From the NCBI GenBank assembly GCA_029378245.1, contig JARKIF010000010.1:558001-622000 (forward strand): a stretch of DNA of 64,000 nucleotides. Reading direction: 5' to 3'. Below, in pieces: positions 44,041 to 55,161 of the stretch (position 1 is the first letter of the stretch; each line of letters begins with the position of its first letter). Position numbers and translations under genes: made by a program. Origin of the DNA: Roridomyces roridus. Its lineage: Eukaryota > Basidiomycota > Agaricomycetes > Agaricales > Mycenaceae. The notes beneath the pieces are model-generated. The model made no database searches, was not told where the DNA came from, and saw only the letters and a list, made by a program, of their open reading frames with translations.

Positions 44041-44679
44041 TCGCATTTGGTGAAGGAGGATATTGTGCGTTCCATTTGATTCCCTCAACATCTTTGCACT
44101 GACACCGGTTCAAAGGGTCCATCGTCTCGCCTGGAGATTATACTCTTTGGCGTTGGGTCACTTGGCGAGACTGCGTGGAAACGTGAGCCATCCAACTTTG
44201 CTCCCCAGACTAGCGATATTCAGAAGTTGAACCAGAACCAGCGTTCGGCGAAACTTATTATCATGGGAAACGGACGTCGCTTTGCGACGACCGCGCCGGT
44301 GGGATTTTACACCCCGGTGAGGACTGCTGCCGCCGAGTCGCCAATACATTTCCAGAAAGGCTTAGTCGATATATTTTTTGGTCCACAGAGTACAAGTGCC
44401 ATTGAATTTGATTCCTTTCGTTCACGTACTGGTAGCGTGGGCTCGAGGCCTGGAACTCGAAATGGCAGGTAAATTACCAAAAGCGGGTCGCGGGAAGATC
44501 AAACCAGACGGCCGTCTCGCCGCGTTTCATCCACAACAGCGCGCCTCGTTACCCAGTCTTTAGTACGACGCGTTTCTACAACGGCGGCGGTCGTACGAGG
44601 GCAGCAATCACACACACCCAGCCACGGTACATCATGACTTACGGCCAGATGTCAAGGAAAGACTTTTCCGTTCACCGTC
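44041..44679. repeat. Spacer containing dispersed repeat copy 2
   Basis: No gene was seen. Positions about 44436-44565 repeat the block at 41207-41333 with about three-quarters identity by eye. The final 60 bases before 44680 may be the promoter of the membrane protein gene. Confidence 0.5.
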
Positions 44680-46201
44680 ATGGTCAACGTCTTGTGTCGT
44701 CGCGCGACTTTTCTGGCGCTCTTCCTGCCGGTTTCGTCTCTGGCTGCTTTTATCGTGGATGATTTGTGGGTCTTCTTGTGCCGACGACGATATGCTTGGT
44801 TGTTGACCGATTACACAAAGCGAGCTCCCGGCTTTGACCTGTGAGCCATATCTGCTCCAATGGCAAGGTGGTTCGCGTGAGTATCCACCCTTTCAACTTT
44901 ACGGCTCAAGTTGAACGTGGTCAACCAAGCCCCGTGGTCATTGGTGCGTGCAAAAAACCAATCTTTTGCATATTCTTGTTCACCTTCCATTCTATAGAGG
45001 TCCGTCCGTTCATCGATTTACCTGGCATTCGCGTCCTGATTCCTGTGCAAAGTATTCTCGATGCAAATGATTCTGCTGTTCTGGAAAATCTGGGCATTCT
45101 CCAGGTTACCGGCTTTATCTGGAATGTGGACCTTGCTGCGGGTACTTATATCTCCTCTCTTTTCAGACTATGCCGGCACTGATTGCACTACCATAGGTAC
45201 TTCAGTCATCGTCCAGGTGCAAGATTCTTCCGGAGCGGCCGCGTCTTCAAGCCCTCTTACCATTCAGTCTGGATGTGAGTTTCGTTCTATGTATCGGTCA
45301 GCCCTTTTTTGAAGTCATCTTCAGTCACAAACTGTGCGTTGAGTACAGTGGCGGCTCAGACGTCTACCAGTTCCTTTTTCTCGTTGACCTCTACCGTGAC
45401 TGCGACTTTTGTACCTGTCTTAACACCTTCCTCGTGAGCCACAGCGCTTCATTTCCAATTGGATCGTGACGTCCATTTTGTGTACAGAACATCTTCGTCT
45501 TCGACGTTAATTGGCCCCTCCAGTTCTGTACAAACCTCGACGCCCTCGAGTTCCCAGTAAATTCTCTAATTTGTCGGACTGGGCTCGAGACTGATTTCTC
45601 AAAGATCAGCGGTCCCAGACACCGGTGCAACGAACTCATCATCAACCTCTCGAACTGTCGCCATTGCCCTCGGTATTCTTTTTCCAGGCTTGCTGCTAGT
45701 GGGCATATTCCTCTCGTTGCTGCTCCGACGACGGCGGCGGAGAACACCATCTGCGGGGGCAGGGGCGTCGGATCGACCAGGTCAGTTTTTGCTTTATTCC
45801 TGTCGCATGGCTAATCTGCTGCAGATACACCCAACTGGTTCACAAGCCAACCAGCCTATCGTTCTATTCAACAACCGCGGGTCTCCGAGTCAGAGTCCTA
45901 TGACCTTCAGAGCTCGGGCTCGTATGCGTATAGATATCCGCACACACGACAACCATCTCAGTCCACCGCGCCTGCACCTGCTTCACGCCGGCATCGCTCC
46001 CTCGCACCGAGCGACTCTATATCCCGAGTTCAAGCCACACCACCTGTGCTACCCTACCCGGATTTTGGTAGTGACAGCTCTGAATCGGCATATTCTCAAT
46101 TATCTCGATCGTTGAATGTGCGGGTCACGACGCCCACGTCGGCCAGCAGGGAAAGAGTGGCGGCGTTTCGGTCGCCGGTCTCGTCTGCGCCCCAACTGTA
46201 G
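44680..46201 (+). CDS. Single-pass membrane protein with Ser/Thr-rich ectodomain
   Basis: Predicted cell-surface protein of about 340 residues spread over about eight exons. The start MVNVLCRRATFLALFLPVSS is a signal peptide. The small beta-rich ectodomain contains LTCEPYLLQWQGGS, GFIWNVDLAAG and TSVIVQVQDSSGAAASSSPL. A Ser/Thr-rich stalk follows (STSSFFSLTSTVTATFVPVL). Then comes one membrane span (TVAIALGILFPGLLLVGIFL) and a stop-transfer run of six Arg. The tail is polar and Ser/Pro/Tyr-rich (SESESYDLQSSGSYAYRYPH), ending SPVSSAPQL. This layout is common in Agaricomycete surface proteins of unknown role. Joins in the first 350 bases are uncertain; from the exon with TSVIVQVQD onward the frame is consistent. 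Confidence 0.68.
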
Positions 46202-46269
46202 TGTACAGTCTAGACTCTGTTAATATTATCCTTATTTATTTTTCTCCAGGAAAATCCATGTATTTGCGA

Positions 46270-48432
46270 GAGAAGATGGCGCGAAGACACGGCGACGACG
46301 CGTAGTTCTTTCCTCGCGGTTCTTTGGAATGAACAGAAAACAAAAGGAACTGGCGGCCGGAGTCATAATTGGCGGTCATCGAGGCTCGGACTGATCAGGT
46401 CCGATTGCATTGTGCAAATTGCCTCTCGCGCGTCGAACCCGCGCGGAGATATTGGTCAGTTCTCCTTTTGTTGTAGACGCCGTGTCCAGTGTGCCATTAT
46501 GGCGATGTTGCGGGTATGGAATGGAGTGATGCGAGTGACCTCCGATCGCCGTTGGATATGCAGTGAGGCAGTCAGAAGCAGGAGAATTCGAGAGTAAAAG
46601 CTCGTTGCAAGAGCCGCGAGGAGGAGCGGGAGGGCCACGGAGGAGCAGGAGCAGGGGATAAGTACGTCGCGTGTCGAATGGGGATGTCGAGGCGGGATTT
46701 GCGCTGTCATCGCTTGTTCGGAAGCAAACACACATCTTGTTCTCGACCTCCACCATCGCGATACCACTGAGATGGCCCACAAACGAAGCCGCGACTCGGA
46801 CCTCAACAGACAACACCAGGGCAAACGCGACCCAGCGATGGCCGACGCTCGTCGGTACCAACAGCAACAGGAACACAAAATCCATAAGGACGTCGAAAGT
46901 GCAATCCAAAGGAAGACGTTCTACGTTGAGACTCCGGCCATGTATGCAGCGACTTGGGATAAAGTGCAGTCCACGTCGCAGGATGTCAGGGATGGACTGT
47001 TCGTTCAAGGTTCCGGTGCTCTTCGATTCGAGGTCAACAAACTGTACGCCCGGGTGTTCGGCAAGCAGGCGGACCTCTGGAATGTAATATATGTCAATTC
47101 AACCTGTTTCCCTCCCTCTGACTCGGTTCTCCGAGCCCACTCTGTTCCAGCTCAGCAAGAAAGTCCGTCATGGCCACCTGCACACTGTCACCGGCGGCGA
47201 TGTGCAGTCTGCGACGCGCGGCTTTTTCACCTGGGTTGGAGGGATGCTGGAGGAGGAGAAGGGAGCAGAGATGGTGACTGCCCTGGTCGACGCGGTTTTC
47301 CTTCCATTGTTGGAGGTGGCCAAGGAAAGCCACGAGTCGTTGTAGGTCGCACTTGCCGCATCCTGCGAGTCCTTCTCGCTCACCCTTCTTGAGTGCGCGT
47401 GCCTCCAAACGACCCCGGCTACAACGGGACGACGCTGAGGAGGTCTTGTTTCTCCATCGGTTTTACACAGTCATGGTCGCCAAAAAGCGCGTCAAACCCA
47501 ACCCACCACCTCCGTCGCCTTCTGTATCTCTCGCTCCACACTGCTCGGACAACGCCGATGATGAGGCTGCTGCACACAGATCATCAGCGCCCGCCCCTGT
47601 TGCCTATTCCTCGCCTCCTTGGCGCCCTCAATCTACCCCTCGATCTGCCCTCAATGACACCCCCATGAACTTCAAGGCCAGCCCTCCGTGGGGAGAGGAT
47701 GAAGACATGTCTAGCCGTGATCCATGTAGCTTCACCGAAGAGCACGATGAGTTTGGCCGCGACTATGTGCCGTTCTCAACGCCGACTTTCACCCCGTTCG
47801 ATCCTTTTACTGCTGCGGCCACCCACGCCCCCGGTTTCCCAGAGTTAACTGCACCTCCACCCGCCGCCCTTCCATGCACCCTCGCTTCTACAATCCGCCT
47901 TTCCACTGCAGCCCGTGGCAATGAAACAAGCCTACAGTGGCTCGAGAAGTCCGCTTCGGCCGAAAACTACGAAGGAGAGGAGGAGGACGGTGACTGGGAC
48001 ATGGACATGGAGCTCCAGGTGCTGGTCGCTTCCATCTCTCTTTTCACCGCCGTCTGACCATTGACTAGTACCCACCTGGCGTTGAATCTTCCTGCAATTC
48101 GCCGTCTATTGAGGTACGTAGATCACGTTTGCCCTGGTTCCCGCCTCTCATGATCCTTGTAGCTCTGCCAAGATGCTATTGTTCCTGTGCGTGGACCGGC
48201 TGGGCTGGCAATGACACTCAACTGTATGTCAATTCCTCTTCAGCCTGGACGTGCCTGACGCATTCCACTCAGCTCTTCGGAACTCTGGATAGTTGACCGG
48301 CATTTCGTTTGTCACCGTCGTGACTCTCCGTCTGAATTCATTTGGATCATCTTTCCCTTTACATATCTGCGCGGCAGACCACTGGCACTTCCACTTGCAC
48401 ATACTATTCCTTATTATCGACATGTCAATGGA
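46270..48432. repeat. Right arm of the 2.2 kb inverted repeat
   Basis: Reverse complement of about 17190-19378 with small indels. It includes family 2 copy A, its upstream spacer up to the point where the left arm reaches copy E, and about 370 bases of 3' flank. The ends are approximate. Confidence 0.85.
46772..48057 (+). CDS. Family 2 protein, RNase III-like fold (copy A)
   Basis: Counterpart of copy B in the inverted repeat. The start MAHKRSRDSDLNRQHQGKRD is basic. Exon 1 continues KTFYVETPAMYAATWDKVQS and VRDGLFVQGSGALRFEVNKL, where the Asp of copy B (GSDAL) is now Gly. About 20 bases at the start of exon 2, including the acceptor used in copy B, are deleted here. An alternative AG (TTCTCCGAG) keeps the frame and gives PTLFQLSKKVRHGHLHTVTG, then SATRGFFTWVGGMLEEEKG. 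Exon 3 begins ARASKRPRLQRDDAEEV. It runs through a Pro-rich zone to an acidic end (EEEDGDWDMDMELQVLVASI), with a stop at 48057. So it may still be expressed, but the loss of the motif Asp suggests relaxed constraint. The role is unknown, as for copy B. Confidence 0.68.
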
Positions 48433-48999
48433 CTGTACCCATCAATGATACTTTTGCTGCCTCTTTTTGTGTAGCGAACGTCGAAAAGACGACAAGGACT
48501 CCTTGCTGCTGTGTCGAGCGCCCTCGAAAATGAATTTGCTAGTTCTGCTCCAGCGTCGACACTTTCAGTTGCAATCCTCCGCGGCAGCGACCGATGCTCA
48601 GCGCCAGCTAGCTGCTGACTGCTCCCGACGGCAGCGGCGGATGGCGTGCATCGTTTGCGCAAGTCTCTCAAGTACGTTCCCATGCAACAAAATGGCATTT
48701 ATTTCAAGCCCGATGCTAGCCTACAGTTCTAAACTGCCATCCCCAATACCGCCAGTTACTCCATCATGCTGAACATTGGGAAGGATCACAAATAGAAAGT
48801 CGGGCCCATCCAATATGTAGACCAAAACTTGTAAAAATGCAGGGTGTTCGTTAATCTCCAGTGTGCCGCGTCGTACAAAGGGTTCCAAAAACGAGGTAAA
48901 GAGAGTGTTGACTTTCGTGCATGTCGGAGACTCTTTGAAAGACTTCAATACACTTGATAAAGGGACCAGAGGAAAAGGTAACATACCGCGTCGACTATC
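48433..48999. other. Spacer downstream of two convergent family genes
   Basis: The 3' flanks of copy A (plus) and of the family 1 gene (minus). A minus frame at 48721-48984 (MLPFPLVPLSSVLKSF) directly follows the family 1 stop and starts at the same GTATGTTACC site found at 40995. It may be a lost extra exon. No independent gene is supported. Confidence 0.4.
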
Positions 49000-49601
49000 C
49001 TAGGTCTTTCGCCCACGCTTGGCACGCTTGGAATTGCTTTTGGAAGGTGAACTGGCCTTGCACCGTTAGCCAGCATTTTGAAGCATCATGAGTACCGACG
49101 TGTGATACAATACACATGCTGCGTGCGCCGCCATAACAGCGGGGCCAAACGCGCCAGCAAACCATTCGTCGGATTCTTGATTCTGCGCCGCAGGATCGAT
49201 CATACAGATGGCGAGGAGGGGAATGCGTGAGGACTGTTCGACGTGTTCGAGATGCGGAGGCACAGGTTGGAATTCCATAAGAGAGATGAAGACATCCGGG
49301 GTAAACAATTGCTTTCCGATGGTCTGCAAGCACGTTGGGTCCGAAGAAAGGGAGTATTTAGATCACTCACTTCGCAGTACTTGGGGGTCAAGTCTTCTCT
49401 CTCGAAAAACCGGCCTAGTGCACAGCTGAGCGCGTATCCGCCGCCCAGGGAGATACGATTCGGGTCGAAATTATTGGAAGGGAATTTGCGCGCAATGACG
49501 CGTGCTGCGCGGGGATCTTGTATATGCTGAGCGAAGTTGGCGGAGCAGGAGGGTATGGCCAGCTCTATGGCGTGGTCGATCTGGGACTCAAGAGAAGGCA
49601 T
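49000..49601 (-). CDS. Family 1 protein, degenerate RNase III-like fold (copy at 49.6 kb)
   Basis: Short hypothetical protein of about 170 residues. The ATG at 49601 gives MPSLESQIDHAIELAIPSCS and GGYALSCALGRFFERED in exon 1. A GT-AG intron follows YCE. Exon 2 encodes TIGKQLFTPDVFISLMEFQP, then SDEWFAGAFGPAVMAAHAAC. A 38-base intron-like stretch leads to SSPSKSNSKRAKRGRKT and a stop at 49000. The protein lacks the Ser/Pro-rich C-terminal part of the 4.28 kb paralogue. The acidic residues expected in RNase III active sites are mostly missing. It is divergent from CFT1, with only 220 bases between the two ATGs, so it may share CFT1's promoter. The second intron is short and uncertain. Confidence 0.62.
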
Positions 49602-49821
49602 CTGGACAACGCGGGCGAGAACAGACAGAAACTAGGGCAGAGAGGCGCGCTTATACTTTTGGTTGTTGTGGCGGGAGTTGACTCAGTGATGGCAGCGCCA
49701 TCAACGCGTCAACCCCGTGACCCACTCGCGACTTGCTGCTTCGCACAATTTTCCTTTGACCTTTGCTGAGAATTGGGTGTGGAGAGGAGGGCTGGACTTG
49801 CAAAACGCAAGTGCTGTTGAG
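49602..49821. promoter_or_regulatory. Divergent promoter between a family 1 gene and CFT1
   Basis: 220 bases separate the ATGs. On the minus side, the block GAGGCGCGCTTATAC (TATA-like on minus, about 50 bases from 49601) is the family 1 promoter motif. The CFT1 side holds GCACAATTTTCCTTTGACC, which was copied along with both CFT1 fragments. Confidence 0.55.
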
Positions 49822-52800
49822 ATGCATGCTCTTCATCAACAAATTTTGCCGCCCAGCGGTGTGGAATTTGCCACCAGCCTCAAACTAACTCCCTCTTCTT
49901 TACCCATACCTCCAAGAGGCTACATCTCTTCTGGCCGGACCCTATGCAATCTGGTGGTCGCCCGTTCAAACCTGCTGCGCATATTCGACGTGCGTGAGGA
50001 AGAGGCGTCTTTTGCGTCACTGCCTGTGGACGATGAGCGGAGGAGGGGAGCCGAACCCGTAGAGGGTGAAGCAGAGATGGACACGGGAGGAGACGGTTTC
50101 GTCAACATTTCCAAGGTAGTTCAAGTACTCTGCATATCGGACTATTGGTTTCATTGTTCTAGTCTACTGGCCACAAAAGCGCCGTTGCACCTCCCACCGT
50201 CACACGAATATATTTCGTCCGAGAGCATTCGCTGCATGGAATCGTCACTGGCATTGAAGGAATTCAGACTATGGCCTCTATTGACGACAAGCTTGACCGT
50301 CTACTCATCTCTTTCAAGGATGCCAAGGTTTCGGGTAATCCGACTCTTTTCACGCTCAGTGCACTTACCAGGCTTCTAGATTGCACTCATGGAGTGGTCA
50401 GACATTGTGCACGACTTGGTTACCGTGTCCATTCACACCTACGAGCGTGCTCCTCAACTTGTGCGTGCTATTCTGCCATCCAGAGGCGTAAAATAATTAT
50501 GTTTCCAGATACACATGGACTCTTCGTCCTTCCAGGCCATGCTACGAGTGGACCCTGCTTCCCGATGCGCCGCCCTGTCTCTGCCCAAAGATGCAATTGC
50601 CATTTTGCCCTTTTATCAGACACAAGCCGACCTGGACGTTATGGAGCAGGAACAAAGCCTGATCAAGTAGGGTTCATGTTTAGCTCACACTCGCTCACTC
50701 ATATTGTTGCAGAGATGTTCCTTACTCCCCGAGCTTTATTTTGGATCTCCCGGCCAGCGTTGACGAGAATATGAGGAATGTCATCGACTTTGCCTTTCTC
50801 CCGGGTTTCAACAATACGACATTGGCTGTCCTCTTCCAGACTCAGCAAACATGGACAGGGTGAGATTGCTTTTCCCCTTGCGCGATACCTTTTCTGACTT
50901 GTGGACTCAGTCGCTTGAAAGAATACAAGGACACCGTCCGACTGTCCATCTTCACGCTCGACGTCGTTAGCCAACACTACCCTGTCATTGCCTCCGTCAC
51001 TGGCCTCCCGCACGACTGCATCTCTATGATTCCATGCTCCGCCTCTCTAGGTGGTGTCGTCGTTCTCTCCAGCAATTCCATAATTTATATCGACCGCGCT
51101 TCCCGCCGCGTCGTACTTCCACTCAACGGCTGGGCCGCCCGCATCTCGGAGATGCCCATGCCACCTCTACCGACTCCCGAAGATCAAAACCGCAATATCG
51201 TCCTGGAGGGTTCACGCGCTGTTTTTGCCGACGAACGGACGATGCTAGTCATCTTGAAGGATGGGACGGTGCATCCCGCCGAGATCGTCTCGGATGGACA
51301 GGTGGCGGCGAAATGGGTCCTGGGCCCGCCGTTGGCGAGAACAACGATTCCACAGCTGGCGAGGAAACTCAATAACGAACTTGTGTTTGTGGGGAGTACA
51401 GTGGGGCCGTCGGTCGTGTTCAAAGCTGCGAGGGTGGAGGAGGAGGTCGAGGAAGACCAAGATGCTGATCAGCATGCTGTTGCACAGGTGGACGAGCCTA
51501 TGGATGTCTATGATGACGACGAAGGTCCGTTCCACAATTATTCGTGCGCAGGATCTGAAATTTGTCTCTAGATCTCTACGGCCCTTCCAAGGCACCGGAT
51601 CCAGTTGCACAAGGCCAGGCCGCAAAGAAAACGCGAACAGTCACTCATTTGACGCTTTGCGATACGCTCGAGGCGCACGGATCGATTGCGGACATGGCAT
51701 TTTCGGTTGGGTGGAATGGAGTATGTTCCATTTTCTCTTACTCCTCCAGTACTGACATAGTTGGTTCAGCCTGACCGACCAGTCCCAGAATTGGTCGCAG
51801 CGACTGGAACCGGCGAGTTGGGTGGGTTCACGGTATTCCAGGTATGTGCATTCAAGCATGTGCCTTGTTTACAAATTTATGTGTCAGCGCGACCTGCCCA
51901 CATGGACCAAACGCAAACTGCCTGCTGTGGCGGGCACCCGCGGTTTATGGTCTCTGCCCATCCGGCAGACACTCAAGAGTGGGACTCTTGATCCGCTGCA
52001 GCCGGCTTACGATACGCTGATTATCAGCACCGACGCCCACCCTTCGCCCGGGCTTTCTCGCGTACGTGTTCGACTTCGCTTCAGAATCAGGGCTCATAAG
52101 ACTACAGTTGGCGCATCGCAGTACGAAGAATGATCTCAGTATATCCGTCAGGATACCAGTAACAACTATTGGGGCTGGTCCGTTCTTCCAGGGAGGGGCG
52201 ATACTCCAGGTCACGACTAACGCAATACGGATTTTGGAGCCTGGTGCGTTCCTTATCCTTCTTTAGTCCCATGTAAGCATAATGCCTTGATTTTCAGATG
52301 GCTCTGAACGCCAGGGTATCAAAGATATGGATGGCAACATGCCCCGAGCGCGGATTCGCGCATGTAGTATCTCAGATCCATTCGTATTCGTGATTCGGGA
52401 GGACGACTCGATTGGGCTCTTCATCGAGACGGATAGAGGGAAGATAAGAAGGAAAGACATGTCGCCGATGGGCGAGAAGGTACATATTTTATCTTCTTTC
52501 TCTTTCGAGCGGTAAACGATGAATTGCGTACAGTCTTCTAGATATATCACCGGTGGCTTTTTCTCCGACTCCACGGGCCTCTTCGATAGTTGTCTGGAGA
52601 GTTCTTCGGTGCCTGACAGTGCTGTTAGCGCAGATAGGAATCACCAGACCTCTACGCTTTCCGCAGTCAGCTCAGGCAGTCGCAACAAGTGGCTGCTGTT
52701 GGTTCGGCCTTCAGGGGTCGTGGAGGTAGTTCATTTTCCTCCCGGAGAAACATGTTGCTCATATCACGTTAGATCTGGACCCTGCCCAAGTTGGCGTTGG

Positions 52801-55062
52801 TGTTTTCGACTCCCGCGTTGAGTACCTTACAAAACGTGATCACGGATTCGCATCAACCTGCAACGCCCTCCCCGCCAGAGGATCCGCCTCGAAAGCCGCA
52901 AGAGCTGGATATCGAGCAGATATTGATTGCGCCGTTGGGAGAGTCGTCTCCTAAACCGCATCTCTTTGTAAGCCTGCCTGATCTTGAATTGCAATGTTTA
53001 TTCATCCGGTGCCTTAGGTCTTTTTACGTTCCGGGCAGCTTGCAATATACGAGGCGGTCCCAGGTGGCTTGTCGGAGGAGCCACCTACAATGACCCGCGC
53101 GTCCAGCCTCAACCTCAAATTCGTCAAAGTGTTATCCAAAGCCTTTGAGATCCAGCGGATGGACGATGCTACTGGGGAGAAGAGCATCATCGCGGAGCAG
53201 AAACGGATATCACGGCAACTGATACCGTTTGTGACGTCCCGCCCGTCTGGGCAGTGTTTGTCTGGGGTGTTCTTCACAGGAGACAATCCGAGTTGGATTC
53301 TAGGTACAAACAAGAGTACTGTCAAGATCATTCCCTCGGGGCATGCACTCGTCCATGCGTTCACGGCGTGCTCGTTGTGGGAGTCTAAAGGCGATTTTTT
53401 GGTGTATTCGGATGAGGTGAGGTTCTTTGTTTGACCCTGTTTTTATCAAATGTTAACTGGTTCGTAGGGCCCAACGCTCCTCGAATGGGAACCCGATTTC
53501 GATCTGGATAACGCTTTGCCGTCGAAATCCATACCAAGAGGGAGATCATACTCGCACGTTGTCTTTGACCCGTCCACTTGTCTCATCGTTGCGGCTTCAA
53601 CACTACAAGCCAAGTTTGCATCTTTCGATGAGGACAACGTTCGGGTTTGGGAGCCTGACGGTGTGTAATTTCTAGCTGTTACAGTCGATTCTCATTTCTA
53701 GCCAGCTCCCAACGTCTCGGACCCGTTGTGCGACTGTTCGTGCTTGGAATTGATCTCTCCGGATCTGTGGATAACCATGGACGGGTGAGTCGGTTAAAAT
53801 GGGGAAAACCATGTATCTCATTCATTTTAGCTTCGAGTTTGCCACCAACGAATTCATCACGGCGGTGTCCTGTGTAACGCTAGAGACTTCGAGTACAGAA
53901 TCGGGCATCAAAGACTTTATCGCGGTGGGCACGACTATCGACCGGGGTGAAGACCTGGCTGCAAAAGGATCGGTATGTACAATCTCTTGTCTGCAGGAAG
54001 AAGGTTGATGATATGTAGACATATGTCTTTGAAATCGTGGAAGTCGTCCCGGACTTTTCGTTGGCTCCCAAACGGTGGTATAAGCTCCGCCTTCGGTTCC
54101 GTGACGACGCCAAAGGGCCTGTGACTGCCCTCTGCGCTTTCTCTGGCTACCTCGTATCCTCAATGGGACAAAAGATCTTTGTCCGTGCGTTTGACGACGA
54201 CCGGCTCGTTGGGGTTGCGTTCTTGGACGTCGGTGTCTACGTCACCTCCCTGCGCACCATGAAAAATCTCCTCCTCATCGGGGACGCCGTGAAGAGCGTG
54301 ACGTTTGTCGCATTCCAAGAGGATCCGTACAAACTCGTCATTCTCACGAAAAACACCGACCGGGTGTGTGTCACCAACGCCGACTTTTTCTTTAGCGAGG
54401 GGGAGATGGCGATTGTGACGGGCGACGAGGAGGGAATTTTCAGGGTGTACGAGTACAATCCGAGCGGTGAGTCCATTTTCGCCCTTTTGTTTTGAAGTGT
54501 TATTGATGGAATCAACCAGATCCCGAATCCAGAGATGGGCGTTACCTGCTCCTGCGGACGGAATTCCATGGACAGTGCGAGTACCGAGCGTGCACGACCA
54601 TTGCGCGCAGAACCAAGGAGGAGACGGCCATTCCACAATCGAAGCTCATTCTCGGTAGATCATTTGGCTGGCAAAATATTTGGGTACTGACATTCATTTG
54701 ATAGGCCTGACCGACGGTTCCCTCAAAAGCCTAACGGTAGTCGACGAAGCCACTGCTAAACGACTCCAGCTGCTCCAGGGCCAGCTCACGCGGAACATCC
54801 AGCACATGGCCGGCTTGAACCCCAAGGCTCTTCGGTAAGCCATTCCTGCCACTTATTGCTCAATTTTTCCGGACTAATTTCTGTCAGTATCGTCCGAAAC
54901 GACCACGTCTCGAAACCCTTGTCGAAAGGCATCCTAGACGGGAACCTGCTGGTGAATTTCGAGAGTCTGCCGATCACAAGACAGAATGAGATGACGAGGG
55001 AGATTGGAACGGAGCGGACGGTGGTGTTGAGGGACTGGGCAGCGCTTTCAGGTGCTTGGTGA
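49822..55062 (+). CDS. CFT1: CFT1 / CPSF160, large subunit of the mRNA cleavage and polyadenylation factor
   Basis: Predicted nuclear scaffold of the pre-mRNA 3'-end processing complex, about 1,400 residues, with about 18 short introns, all open when spliced. The start is MHALHQQILPPSGVEFATSL. The N-terminal beta-propeller region (MMS1-like) includes GRTLCNLVVARSNLLRIFDV, HDLVTVSIHTYERAPQL, VVSQHYPVIASVTGLPHDC and WAARISEMPMP. The middle includes SIADMAFSVGWNG and TGGFFSDSTGLFDSCLESSS. The C-terminal CPSF-A domain covers DFIAVGTTIDRGEDLAAKGS, YVFEIVEVVPDF, ALCAFSGYLVSSMGQKIFVR, ITVAVTGDEEG-like MAIVTGDEEGIFRVYEYN, and a final helical end ILDGNLLVNFESLPITRQNE. Two detached 5' copies of this gene lie at 8.5-9.2 and 13.1-14.6 kb. 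This is the only complete copy. Confidence 0.95.
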
Positions 55063-55161
55063 GAGGAATTTATGATGCTTGCATTTGTCTGTATGTACAT
55101 GATTGCATTTCGTTTCGCTGGTTCGTATTATGAGTATTGTGGGTGTCCAATGATGTAGGTG

